NCBI RefSeq assembly: GCF_019654915.1
Contig: NZ_BPET01000025.1
Span: 1-64,000 of the forward strand
Direction: 5' to 3'
Source: Shewanella sp. MBTL60-007
GTDB taxonomy: Bacteria; Pseudomonadota; Gammaproteobacteria; Enterobacterales; Shewanellaceae
DNA length: 64,000 bases
Part shown: in pieces, positions 39,189 to 47,880 of the stretch
How positions within the stretch are numbered: position 1 is the stretch's first letter
Layout: the number at the start of each line of letters is the position of its first letter
Program-made: the position numbers and the translations under genes
The notes under the pieces: generated by a model
The model's input: the letters and a program-made list of their open reading frames with translations, nothing else
What the model was told of the DNA's origin: nothing
Databases searched by the model: none

Positions 39189-39611
39189 AACTTTCCTTCA
39201 AATGTTCTAATTATTTATATTTATTATCTATATTGCTTATTGTGTTGCTTTGGGGTGTGATTGACGTGTCACTCTTTACCAAAACGCTGCAAGCTTGTAA
39301 TTGCAGTCGACACTTTACCTAATTTGGGTGCAAACACCAAAGCGTTAATTAGAACTATTGCAGTAGCATGTTTTAAGCAGGGGGGAAAATGAGCAGAGTA
39401 GTGATAAAGAAATCTCCTTATCTTAGGGCGAGTTTGTGCAGGAAAGCATAGGCTAGGCAACCGATTACAAGGAAATTCCTTGAATGGTTTTACTCTTGAA
39501 TTTACGAGTGTTAATACCTTAATGAGATGACGTGAAAAATCTTTAAGTTGGTTATACGCTCGGTAAGAGTTGGCCGCCGATATTGCTTATCTGACAGCCA
39601 CAATGTTTGGG
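39189..39611. other. intergenic region between MFS and lrgB genes
   Basis: AT-rich region upstream of the MFS gene and downstream of lrgB. It contains the inverted repeat CAAGGAA-A-TTCCTTG (39468-39482). A 20-codon frame at 39389-39451 has a G-rich ribosome binding-like run but no other support. I see no gene and no clear terminator for lrgB. Confidence 0.45.
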
Positions 39612-40301
39612 TTATTTTATTATTACGGCAAATAGTGGTGCACTTAAGACCATGGCGATCCCTGTGAAAATCATGGTTAAGCTGGCGATAACTCCCTCTT
39701 GCCTGCCTATTTCACTCGCCTTGGCTGCGCCCGCACCATGAGCCGAAGCGCCTAATGCGACTCCCTTCGCAACGGAGCTGCGAATTCTAGCCATTTTAAA
39801 CAATGGCTCACAAATTAACATGCCCATAATGCCTGTGAGCAGCACTAGCATTGCAGTTAACTCAGGGATGCCGCCAAAGGCCCCCGTTGCTTCCATCGCG
39901 AACGGGGTTGAGACCGTCCGCACCATCAAGCTGTGGGAGAGCTGTGTTGGCATATTGGTTACTAAGGTTAATAACCAAGATGATCCAACCCCTAACATCA
40001 AACCGGTTAATACCCCAAGGCTTAGTGTGAGTGGATACTGTTTTATTAACTGCCTCTCGCGGTAAATAGGCACCGCAAAGGCGATGGTAGCAGGGGCTAA
40101 TAGGGCGGCTAGCCAATGGGTATAACTAAAGTAATCGCTCACACTGATGTTTAGATTGACGACCACAGTGACTATGATCACTGGGGCAATAATAATCGGA
40201 GCAAACCATATCTTACGCTGACGGCGATAGAGGGCTTTGCTGGTGTAGTAGCCGACTAGGGTAAGGCCTAAGCAAAATAATCCGATACTTGTATGGCTCA
40301 T
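39612..40301 (-). CDS. LrgB/CidB family membrane protein
   Basis: A 229-residue membrane protein of the LrgB/CidB family with about seven hydrophobic segments. Typical motifs are the SVAKGVALGASAHGAGAAKA segment near residue 185 and VRTVSTPFAMEATGAFGGIPELTA near 135. It forms a pair with the LrgA/CidA gene, whose stop overlaps this ATG by four bases. The pair was first seen as holin/antiholin-like; more recent work in Gram-positives shows pyruvate transport. The present role is inferred. Confidence 0.85.
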   Translation of the reverse strand: MSHTSIGLFCLGLTLVGYYTSKALYRRQRKIWFAPIIIAPVIIVTVVVNLNISVSDYFSYTHWLAALLAPATIAFAVPIYRERQLIKQYPLTLSLGVLTGLMLGVGSSWLLTLVTNMPTQLSHSLMVRTVSTPFAMEATGAFGGIPELTAMLVLLTGIMGMLICEPLFKMARIRSSVAKGVALGASAHGAGAAKASEIGRQEGVIASLTMIFTGIAMVLSAPLFAVIIK

Positions 40302-40756
40302 AGCGGCATACCTTGGTTTATCACTTCGGAATTAGTGTCTGCTCTATGCTTCTTTAAGCGTTGTTTATGTTCAAACTTAAATAATCTATCAACGGTAAAC
40401 GCCGTGCCTAACAGTACGCAACTGCTTGCGACGAGCATAGAGCCAATAAGCACCACACCATAATGTTCAAGCAGATCTTGGTATTTAATCACGGCAACCA
40501 CAGGAGGGATAAAAAACAGCAGCAGATCACCAATCAGCCAACTGGAGCCTAAGTTGATACTGCTCTCAGGCAGTAATTTGCTGGCCAATAATAGCAGCAG
40601 GATCCCAAGGCCGATAACGCTACCGGGAATAGGGGAGTTAATCTGATCTGCTAAGATTTGGCAGCCCCAAGCAAATAAACAAAGAAGGGCTATCTGGGTG
40701 CCAGTAAGGGCCTGGTGTTTGAGGCTAATTTGAGCACGTTTGGCAAGGCTTGCCAT
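40298..40756 (-). CDS. LrgA/CidA family membrane protein
   Basis: A 152-residue partner of LrgB: four hydrophobic segments (including GTQIALLCLFAWGCQILADQI and VIGLGILLLLLASKLLP), the PIPGSVIGLGILL motif, and a basic C-terminal tail (KFEHKQRLKKHRADT). The start at 40756 is preferred to a TTG at 40768. The stop overlaps the lrgB ATG by four bases. It is divergent from a LysR regulator, the arrangement of CidR and cidAB. Confidence 0.85.
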   Translation of the reverse strand: MASLAKRAQISLKHQALTGTQIALLCLFAWGCQILADQINSPIPGSVIGLGILLLLLASKLLPESSINLGSSWLIGDLLLFFIPPVVAVIKYQDLLEHYGVVLIGSMLVASSCVLLGTAFTVDRLFKFEHKQRLKKHRADTNSEVINQGMPL

Positions 40757-40865
40757 GATGAGTTCCAAGTGAGCAAAGTATGATGATTTAGCGTGATTTT
40801 ACGCTTGCTTAATAAATAAAAAAAATGAATATTAAGAATGTAATCTATAAAATTTGGTTATCTAA

Positions 40866-41765
40866 ATGGATCTTAAAGCGCTGCACTATTTTACTCAGGT
40901 TGTTGATGCCGGTGGTTTTGCCAAGGCGAGTCGCAATGTCTTTCTCACTCAACCTGCACTTTCTAAGGCGATAAAAGCCTTAGAAGAGGAGCTGGATATG
41001 GTGTTGCTGGAGCGAGGAAAGCGAGGCACCCAGATTAAGCTTACTGCTGCTGGAGAGCTGGTATATCGTCACGCAGAGCAGCTTATGTCCCAGCGCCAAT
41101 CTATGCTATCTGAACTGGATGCACTGCGAAACCTAACTGGCGGTACGTTAAAACTAGGCTTAGCGCCCCTTGGCAGCGCTGAGTTATTTGCTCCTGTGAT
41201 CGCCAAGTTTCGACAGCAATACCCTAAGGTGGAGATGCAGCTATTGGTGCGCGGTGGTATAGAGCAAACCTTAGCCTTGCAGAAAGGCGAGATTGAGTTG
41301 GCGACCGGGATCATCGAGTTTGGTGGTGAGTTCGACGGGCTTAGGATCCGTAACGACCCTATGGTCGTGGTCGTGCCTAAAACCCATGCCCTAGCTGGGT
41401 GTATGGAGCTACAGCTTAAAGATTTACAGTCTCTTTCCCAAGTGATGTTTGAGCCCGAATATGCCCTCTATGAGCTGATTTTGGATGCTTGCGATAACGC
41501 CGGATTCATTCCCGCAGAAATAACACGAGTCAGCCATGCCGATTTTGGTATCGCGCTGGTCGCGGCAGGAACAGGTATTATGGTGTTACCGCAAATCATT
41601 GCCGAGCGTTACCGCGTCGATGCAGTAGTCAATGTGCCGCTTGCCGCTAATGATCTCAGGTGGGAGCTATCGCTGTTTTGGCGTAAGCAGCAGAACCTAT
41701 CTTTTGCGGCTAAGGCGATGATTGAGCTGATTAAGCAGCAACTTGAACAGACTGCCGCACCTTAA
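40866..41765 (+). CDS. LysR family regulator, likely of the adjacent lrgAB/cidAB operon
   Basis: A 299-residue LTTR: winged helix-turn-helix (residues 3-60, FTQVVDAGGFAKASRNVFLTQPALSKAIKALEEEL) and a substrate-binding effector domain. Divergent from lrgA/cidA by about 100 bases, so by the usual LTTR logic it controls that operon. CidR of Bacillus and Staphylococcus, a relative, senses acetate or pyruvate. The small distance from satP (3.3 kb) makes a common acetate/pyruvate theme plausible. Confidence 0.85.
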   Translation: MDLKALHYFTQVVDAGGFAKASRNVFLTQPALSKAIKALEEELDMVLLERGKRGTQIKLTAAGELVYRHAEQLMSQRQSMLSELDALRNLTGGTLKLGLAPLGSAELFAPVIAKFRQQYPKVEMQLLVRGGIEQTLALQKGEIELATGIIEFGGEFDGLRIRNDPMVVVVPKTHALAGCMELQLKDLQSLSQVMFEPEYALYELILDACDNAGFIPAEITRVSHADFGIALVAAGTGIMVLPQIIAERYRVDAVVNVPLAANDLRWELSLFWRKQQNLSFAAKAMIELIKQQLEQTAAP

Positions 41766-41797
41766 AAATACGAGCCATCTTATTCGGAAATTGAACC

Positions 41798-41839
41798 GCC
41801 TAGCAAGAAGGTTATATGCCGTAACCGAGCTAGGCTTTT
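41798..41839 (+). terminator. weak intrinsic terminator after the LysR gene
   Basis: Stem GCCTAGC / GCTAGGC with a 24-base loop and only four T. It could end the LysR transcript. Confidence 0.4.
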
Positions 41840-41854
41840 CAGTTGGGCAAAGCT

Positions 41855-42019
41855 TTACTTAGTGACGACCCAGAGCGCGTGTAATAGGCCTGGAACAAAA
41901 AAAAGCAGGCACAGGATGATGTTGATCAATAGGTCTTTACCTACACCACTTTTTAGAAATACCGCTACAGGTGGCAGTAGAATTGCGATGATGATGAGTA
42001 ATAGCTTGTTGGTATCCAT
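41855..42019 (-). CDS. YqaE/Pmp3 family small membrane protein
   Basis: A 54-residue protein. It reads MDTNKLLLIIIAILLPPVAV, then a short FLKSGVGKD loop, then a second membrane segment LINIILCLLFFVPGLLHALW and a VVTK end. Two membrane segments and the PPVAVFLKSG and PGLLHA motifs are those of the Pmp3/YqaE family of small hydrophobic proteins, linked to membrane potential and salt stress in yeast and to stress in bacteria. AAGGGA lies nine bases upstream of the ATG. An open frame on the other strand overlaps and is a shadow. Confidence 0.85.
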   Translation of the reverse strand: MDTNKLLLIIIAILLPPVAVFLKSGVGKDLLINIILCLLFFVPGLLHALWVVTK

Positions 42020-42200
42020 GTCGTCATTCCCTTCAGTAGATTATTTCCTGAAACTTACTGTGTGACCATACAAGGGGCTCCCTGTAAGGTGTTACGTTAA
42101 CCCTAATGCAGTTTAACTCTTATGTAAATGTGCAGGGCTTGCACGAAAGGTTAATCCTTTAGGCTTAAGCTGGAGCCTTAAGCGTCTTACAGTTGCTCTT

Positions 42201-42782
42201 CTACCCTTCGCAAAAATGAGTCACGCTAAAGACTTCGACTTCCATATTAGAAGACCAATAGTCTCTGTCCCAGCCTCCCTTAACTTTGAGTGCCTCGATA
42301 AACTCCTTAGGCTCAGGTAATTGTTGCCATACTTGTGGCAGGAATACGGCTCTTTTATTCCCTTCACTCAGTACTAAGCCCAGCTTAGTGGCTTCAAGGT
42401 AGGTCTGCAGCTGTGACTGAGCACTGAACTCAAGCTTTTGCATTTCTGATAGGAGTGAGATCTCTATGCGAAGTGAGCTTAGCTGAGATTCGACTAAGGG
42501 CTGAAAGCGAAGATCGTTGAAAGCGCTGCTGTGAGCGAGTGCCGGCACCAGCTCACCGATGGGACGGTCAGCCTCGATATGGCCCATGCAACCTTTGAGA
42601 GCCCCATCTAAGGTGAGGGTGACGAAACAGCCAAGTTTAAGTTGCTCAAGCCTCCCTGTGATGAGCGGTATTTTTGCAGCAAGATAGTTAGGATTGAATG
42701 CTGCAACAAGCGCGTCACGGGCTAAAGCTAGTAGTTGCAGCTTCTCTGACTGGCTAAGTTTAACGGCTGGCAAAGCTGGCAT
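42201..42782 (-). CDS. AmmeMemoRadiSam system protein A (AMMECR1-like)
   Basis: A 193-residue AMMECR1-domain protein. The family signature LKGCMGHIEADRPIGEL (about residues 62-78; usual form LRGCIG) and AVFLPQVWQQLPEPKEFIEAL (about 144-164) are present, and the Gly and Cys of the GCMG core are intact. The start at 42782 overlaps the 3' end of the MEMO1-like gene by 23 bases, so translation is coupled. It is the second gene of the two-gene minus unit and its partner radical SAM enzyme is divergent. Function unknown in all organisms as far as I know. Confidence 0.9.
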   Translation of the reverse strand: MPALPAVKLSQSEKLQLLALARDALVAAFNPNYLAAKIPLITGRLEQLKLGCFVTLTLDGALKGCMGHIEADRPIGELVPALAHSSAFNDLRFQPLVESQLSSLRIEISLLSEMQKLEFSAQSQLQTYLEATKLGLVLSEGNKRAVFLPQVWQQLPEPKEFIEALKVKGGWDRDYWSSNMEVEVFSVTHFCEG

Positions 42783-43596
42783 AGCCGACTACTCGATCTT
42801 TGTCCCCAGCTGTGTCGCCTGAGTTTTGGTAACTCAATTGTGCAAGGCGCAGCTGGTGGCGTTTAAGTTGCGGCATTAGAGCGTTGAGGCTTGAACTACC
42901 ACAGGCTTGCTCGGGGAAGATGGTTTCTTGCCCCTCTACAATTTTTTGGCAAGTTATCCTGTCAAGGTTCGTCGCTTCGACATATCGATGAAAATGACTT
43001 AAGTCAGTACTTATTACGACTAAAGTTTCCTCTCCTCCCCATAGTTGCTCTAGTAGCTCAGCCATCTCATGGGGATCACTTTCGCCAATTAATAGTGGAA
43101 TTAGCTCAAATTGATTGAGGCAGCGTTGTAGGAAAGGCAGCTGCACCTCGAGGGAATGTTCTTGCTGGTGGGGCAAGTTTGAGACAGTAATATACGGCTT
43201 GCCCTCTAGCATCTCCACGCTACGCCGATCGATTCTTACCTGACCTAAGGGGGTTTCAAAATATTGGCTCTGTGGCAGCGCGCCGCCCTGTAGGTAAACC
43301 CGATGGGCAGGGCCAATGAGTAGCACCTTGCTGACGCTAGCAGCCATCGACTCAATCAGGGCGTAAGCATGGGCAGCGACAAGACCTGAATAGATGTAGC
43401 CTGCGTGGGGGACAATAATGACTTTAGGTGAGCGAGGAGAGTCTAAGCTTTCGGCTTGGGACTGCTGAGCGCTTACTTGGCCAATAAGGTTCACTCTAGC
43501 CTGAGTCAAATAGCTGTCGAGCATTGCCCTCAGCTCATCGGCCGCGGCTGGGTAGAATAGACCCGCTACCGCAGCAGGTCGAACTGAAGCAAACAT
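42760..43596 (-). CDS. AmmeMemoRadiSam system protein B (MEMO1-like)
   Basis: A 278-residue MEMO1-family protein, whose fold is like class III extradiol dioxygenases. The metal-site residues known from human MEMO1 are all present here: histidine 64 in VPHAGYIYSG, histidine 98 in GPAHRVYL and cysteine 232 in ACGSSSL. The STDLSHF motif (about 196-202) is also intact. So a bound metal is expected. It overlaps the AMMECR1-like gene and is divergent from the radical SAM gene by 73 bases. No enzymatic reaction is established. Confidence 0.92.
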   Translation of the reverse strand: MFASVRPAAVAGLFYPAAADELRAMLDSYLTQARVNLIGQVSAQQSQAESLDSPRSPKVIIVPHAGYIYSGLVAAHAYALIESMAASVSKVLLIGPAHRVYLQGGALPQSQYFETPLGQVRIDRRSVEMLEGKPYITVSNLPHQQEHSLEVQLPFLQRCLNQFELIPLLIGESDPHEMAELLEQLWGGEETLVVISTDLSHFHRYVEATNLDRITCQKIVEGQETIFPEQACGSSSLNALMPQLKRHQLRLAQLSYQNSGDTAGDKDRVVGYASFASR

Positions 43597-43669
43597 AGAC
43601 TGATGAGCTCAAGGTTATCAACTAGGCTTTAAGTATAGCTCACGAAAGTTGCGCCCTAGGGACGTATTT

Positions 43670-44779
43670 ATGTCTACAAACCACACAGTGAATGCAACCG
43701 GTCATAGTGATATTTTTACGGTAAAGACTCAGTATTGGCATAGACTCGATGACGGTCGAGTGCAGTGTGACCTTTGTCCAAGGCATTGCCAGCTCAGAGA
43801 GGGAAAGCGTGGGGTCTGTTTTATTAGGCAAAATATAGATAATCAAATAAAGCTGACTAGCTATGGCCGCTCTAGTGGATTCTGTATCGACCCGATAGAG
43901 AAGAAGCCGTTAAATCACTTCTATCCCGGCAGCTCGGTACTCTCATTTGGCACCGCTGGCTGCAACCTGAGTTGTAAGTTTTGCCAAAACTGGGATATCA
44001 GTAAATCGAGAGAGTTCGATACCTTAGGCGCCAAAGCTATGCCCGATGATTTGGCCGCAACAGCAAAACGCATGGGCTGCAAGAGTGTGGCCTTTACCTA
44101 TAACGACCCAGTTATCTTTCATGAATACGCTATAGATGTGGCGAAGGCTTGCCATGAACTCGGGATCAAGGCGGTAGCAGTGACCGCAGGTTATATTTGC
44201 CCTGAACCTAGGGTCGAGTTCTTTAAATTTATGGATGCCGCCAATGTCGACCTCAAAGGCTTCACCGAAGGTTTTTACCGTAAGATCTGCGGAGGGCATT
44301 TAAGTGATGTGCTGGACACCTTGCTCTATCTGCGCCATGAGACTCAGGTCTGGTTTGAGTTAACAACTTTATTAATCCCCGGAGAAAATGATTCTAGCCA
44401 AGAGCTTAAGGGGCAGTGTCGCTGGATAAGGGATAATCTAGGCTCAGATATACCGCTGCATTTCAGTGCTTTTCATCCAGATTTTCATATGATGGACACT
44501 CCTGCGACTCCAGTCTCAACCTTGATACGGGCAAGGGAGATAGCCCTCGACCAAGGGTTAAACTTTGTCTATACCGGTAACATTCATGATCCGAGTGGCG
44601 GCAGTAGTTACTGTGCTCACTGTAAAAAGTTGCTGATAGGCAGAGATTGGTATGAGCTTGGCGAGTATCACTTAGATAATAGCGGTCGATGTGATTATTG
44701 TGGCTGCCAACTGCCAGGGCGATTCGATGGTCCGCCGGAGCATTTTGGTCGACGTAGGATCCCTATTTCAATCGCTTAA
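43670..44779 (+). CDS. AmmeMemoRadiSam system radical SAM enzyme
   Basis: A 369-residue radical SAM enzyme related to pyruvate formate-lyase activases. The cluster-binding motif is C98-x3-C102-x2-C105 in GCNLSCKFCQNW. The N-terminus has a further set C33, C36, C40 and C50, and the C-terminus has two CxxC pairs (YCAHC, CDYC), so more clusters or zinc are likely. It starts at the ATG 43670 with AGGGA seven bases before; a TTG at 43649 is rejected. It shares a 73-base divergent promoter with the MEMO1-like gene. The substrate is not known. Confidence 0.92.
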   Translation: MSTNHTVNATGHSDIFTVKTQYWHRLDDGRVQCDLCPRHCQLREGKRGVCFIRQNIDNQIKLTSYGRSSGFCIDPIEKKPLNHFYPGSSVLSFGTAGCNLSCKFCQNWDISKSREFDTLGAKAMPDDLAATAKRMGCKSVAFTYNDPVIFHEYAIDVAKACHELGIKAVAVTAGYICPEPRVEFFKFMDAANVDLKGFTEGFYRKICGGHLSDVLDTLLYLRHETQVWFELTTLLIPGENDSSQELKGQCRWIRDNLGSDIPLHFSAFHPDFHMMDTPATPVSTLIRAREIALDQGLNFVYTGNIHDPSGGSSYCAHCKKLLIGRDWYELGEYHLDNSGRCDYCGCQLPGRFDGPPEHFGRRRIPISIA

Positions 44780-44825
44780 TTGGTGGTAATCACCTATTAA
44801 AGTCACTGACTTAGGGGGGAAAGAA

Positions 44826-44867
44826 AAAGCCAACTAATATTATACTGATTGCTATTAGCTGGCTTTA
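44826..44867. terminator. stem-loop between radical SAM and metalloprotease genes
   Basis: Left arm AAAGCCA-A-CTAATA and right arm TATTAG-C-TGGCTTT (one mismatch), loop of 13 bases. It could end both converging transcripts. Confidence 0.65.
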
Positions 44868-44916
44868 TACTGCTGGTGCTTACGTGGTGGCTAACCGACT
44901 CAATCCGCTCTACTGA

Positions 44917-47880
44917 CTAAAGTGGCCATGGCTGCTGTCCATCCACATCAACCGCCTGTAGATCTAAGCTTAGGCAGTAATCTCCAGGGTTGTAGACATA
45001 TACTTTTCTGTCGACAACCGCGAAGTTGAAGGCTGCCACTTGATCTTCGGCCGCTTGGGTTGTTGCTAAGCCCCACATCTGATAAAGCTCACGATAATCC
45101 AGTTTAGTCGAGTAGCTCATCGCCACCATTAAGAAGTCATTATTGGAGATGTTCTTGACGCTATCGAGGGTAAACTGGCTGAAGCCTAGCTGAGCTCGCT
45201 TTTCTAGCCATAGCTCTTCAGAGGCTTTTGCGCGCTCAAATTCACGTAGCAAAATGTGTAATCTCGCGAGAAGGTGCCAGCCATTTTCAAGCGCTCCCTG
45301 TTTCTGCGCCGCGACCATCATCTGTAGCATGGTCGCCATACCGTTTGACCAGCTGGTTAGCTTAGCCTCTTGCATATAAGCGAACGGATCCGCTTGATTC
45401 ATACTCGCTTGCAGCACGGCAAACTCATCATCAATATCTAGTCCTTGGCAAGAAGGTAGCTTACCAAGCTCAGTGTAAGCACGAGACTTGGTATAGTAAG
45501 AGTATGGGTTGGTCGATGCGTGACCCTCATGACCGTCGAAACGCAGGCGTCCCTTTTCAAGCCCGTGACCTAACTCGTGAATATCGCCGTGCCCAGTGGG
45601 ACTAAATGACCAGTACGCATCGTAAGGGTTGCCCGAGCAGCCATAACCACAGGTGGCTTGGTCGGCATTCATATGCTTAACCGTATCTATGCTATCGGTC
45701 TCCCAGCCTTGGCTGGCGGCAAATTCAGTGATCTCGGCGACCTCATCGATAAAGGGCCCCTTAAATCCTGCTAACAGATGCGGGTAATTATGTACCTGAG
45801 TCATGATGGCAGTGGCCATCTTTTCTGGGGTGTTCCAAAGCGGCTCATGCTCCATGGTATTTTGCATCTTATCGAGCTTTGAGTGTACTTCAAAGTGATC
45901 GGTTGCAAGTTCGGCCCAATCATATTGGTTTGCCGCTAAGTCTTGTAAAAACTGCTCACCGTCCATCCCTTTGCGCCAGTATGGGTGTAGTCCAACCTGC
46001 TCGAAGCTAAATTGCGTTGGCAGATCTGTTTGATCGAAACGAATCTGCATCGGCCCGCCGTAGGGGCTGGTAAACTTAATGGTTTCACCGGCTTTGACTT
46101 CGATATGGGTCGATTGCAGTAGTTTAGGGCGGTTATAGCCATTGCTAGCAAACTCATGGGTAGAGCCTGAGCGAAGCGTGTTGATAAAGACCCAGCTGCG
46201 TACCTCGCTGTTGTCTTTTCGCGTCACACTCACCGTTTGGCCTGGGAGGGCGTATATACCTGCAGAGCGGAAGCCTTTCTTACTCATCAAATTCACATCT
46301 TGGTCAACGGCATTGATGTGGCTAAAGTCAGTGCGGCTAAAGTTACCAAGATCCTGTTGCACGGCATTGATATCGCGGAAGTTATATACGCTGTGATCGG
46401 CATAATAGGCTTTGAGAAAATTTAGGCTATCGCTGGTGGCTACGTCCATCGGGTACTGGATAGCTTGACGATAGTTGTCACCTAAAAGAATGAGCAGCTT
46501 ATATAGGGAGTAGTTTGGTTGCTTAAAGATATCGATCCTATTGGTTTCTATCCCTTGAATATTACTGCGAATACTCGCTAGTGCTGGGCGATAGTCATCG
46601 TTAAACGTGGCATCGCAACTGCTGGCACAGTTGGCGAGATTGAATTCTATTCGCTCATTATCAAACAAAGTTAGCCATAGCTTTTCTTTTTCCAGAGCGC
46701 TGTAACTACCTAACATGGCATTTGCAGAGCTCCAGTCTGCTTTATCTTGAGCGAAGTAGTTACCTGGGCCGCCTGGTCCCTGCATACTAAAACCCATAGG
46801 ATTAAGTACCGTTTGAGTCAAAGGTACGCTATTCCAGCTGTGCAGATGCATATAAAGTAGAGGCTGTTTTTCGCTCTGTATTTGGGCAATCAGTGGCTCA
46901 ACAATTTCGATTGAAAATAGCTCGGATGAACCTGTGATCACTAATTGCGCTTGGCTTAAACAGCTTGAGAGTGTTGCTTCATCACTACAGGTTTCAATCT
47001 GCCAATTAGGGAAATGCTCGCCAATCCAGCTATTGATGCGAGTCACTGTACTACCGGCCATCAAAAACAGCCTTATCTGCTTAGGTTGTGCAAGGGCTTC
47101 TTGATCTTGTTCTAACATCCAACCGAGTAAACGCTTAAAGCTTGGCTCAAAACTGGCGTTATTGCCTTGCTGCATGCTGGAAATGATATCGGTACCAAAA
47201 GCGGCATTCCGCTGGCCCGCCTTATCGTTGGCGGCTGCAAAGGTCAGGCCTTTGTTGCCTATGACGATGGCGTAAGCTTTATTTTGTGGATAGGCATGTT
47301 CTGCACCGGCAAGCTGGATCATCTGTGAGTGGCGACCTTGGTCATACTCCACGATGTCAGCTTGGTAGACCTTGTTAATGAGTGCCGCGCCATCTGAGCG
47401 ATATTGCTCAATATGCTGTAGTGCCCGTTTGGTTATCTGCGCAGAGAGATCGGCGGCAATACTGGCATCGCCGTTTGCCATCGCTGCGCTAATTCTATCG
47501 TTGAGCTGGATACTAACTTGATCGCTAGCGGTCTGATTACTGCTATCGGTGACCGTTAAGCTGAGTGTAATATTGCTATCTTGTTCGAGCGTTCTGGCAT
47601 CGATAGTCACACCGTCAAGGCTTGCGCTTGATAGTAACACCTCTGGCCCAGAGACTTGTCGCCACTTGAATGTAGAGCTGCCAGAGGCATAGATATTCAC
47701 TTTGGCCGCGAGGGTGATTAGTTTATCGTTCCATGCGGTTATCCCTTCGCCAAGTTCAACACTAGGCGCTTGAGCTAAGGGCGGTATTTCGCCGCCATTA
47801 TCTTGGGAGCTTGAATCATCAGATCCTCCACACGCCGATAAGCCTAGCAATACGCAACTCGATAGCAACCAATGTTTCAT
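44917..47880 (-). CDS. ImpA-like (M60/M88 type) lipoprotein metalloprotease
   Basis: A 987-residue surface or periplasmic lipoprotein. The signal has lipobox LSAC at residues 14-17. A PKD/Ig-like domain follows (about 30-130), then a large middle region, and a zinc-binding HELGH near residue 768 with a downstream GHE that may supply the third ligand. Proteins of this type (ImpA of Pseudomonas, AcfD of Vibrio) act on O-glycosylated proteins or mucin. The residue after the lipid cysteine is Gly. Single gene. Substrate unknown. An upstream ATG at 47895 adds five residues and is disfavoured. Confidence 0.8.
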   Translation of the reverse strand: MKHWLLSSCVLLGLSACGGSDDSSSQDNGGEIPPLAQAPSVELGEGITAWNDKLITLAAKVNIYASGSSTFKWRQVSGPEVLLSSASLDGVTIDARTLEQDSNITLSLTVTDSSNQTASDQVSIQLNDRISAAMANGDASIAADLSAQITKRALQHIEQYRSDGAALINKVYQADIVEYDQGRHSQMIQLAGAEHAYPQNKAYAIVIGNKGLTFAAANDKAGQRNAAFGTDIISSMQQGNNASFEPSFKRLLGWMLEQDQEALAQPKQIRLFLMAGSTVTRINSWIGEHFPNWQIETCSDEATLSSCLSQAQLVITGSSELFSIEIVEPLIAQIQSEKQPLLYMHLHSWNSVPLTQTVLNPMGFSMQGPGGPGNYFAQDKADWSSANAMLGSYSALEKEKLWLTLFDNERIEFNLANCASSCDATFNDDYRPALASIRSNIQGIETNRIDIFKQPNYSLYKLLILLGDNYRQAIQYPMDVATSDSLNFLKAYYADHSVYNFRDINAVQQDLGNFSRTDFSHINAVDQDVNLMSKKGFRSAGIYALPGQTVSVTRKDNSEVRSWVFINTLRSGSTHEFASNGYNRPKLLQSTHIEVKAGETIKFTSPYGGPMQIRFDQTDLPTQFSFEQVGLHPYWRKGMDGEQFLQDLAANQYDWAELATDHFEVHSKLDKMQNTMEHEPLWNTPEKMATAIMTQVHNYPHLLAGFKGPFIDEVAEITEFAASQGWETDSIDTVKHMNADQATCGYGCSGNPYDAYWSFSPTGHGDIHELGHGLEKGRLRFDGHEGHASTNPYSYYTKSRAYTELGKLPSCQGLDIDDEFAVLQASMNQADPFAYMQEAKLTSWSNGMATMLQMMVAAQKQGALENGWHLLARLHILLREFERAKASEELWLEKRAQLGFSQFTLDSVKNISNNDFLMVAMSYSTKLDYRELYQMWGLATTQAAEDQVAAFNFAVVDRKVYVYNPGDYCLSLDLQAVDVDGQQPWPL

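Noticed and set aside
39256..39272. GTGA and TCAC half sites upstream of the MFS gene as a CRP site
   Set aside because: The spacer is eight bases, not six.
39389..39451. 20-codon frame with a G-rich run before its ATG
   Set aside because: Too short to judge, no hydrophobic or family signature, no promoter seen.
39269..39460. 63-codon minus-strand frame between MFS and lrgB
   Set aside because: Composition unlike a protein, no ribosome binding site, no recognised family.
41862..42065. Plus-strand 67-codon frame
   Set aside because: Antisense shadow of the YqaE/Pmp3 gene, which has a better start site and a clear membrane-protein pattern.
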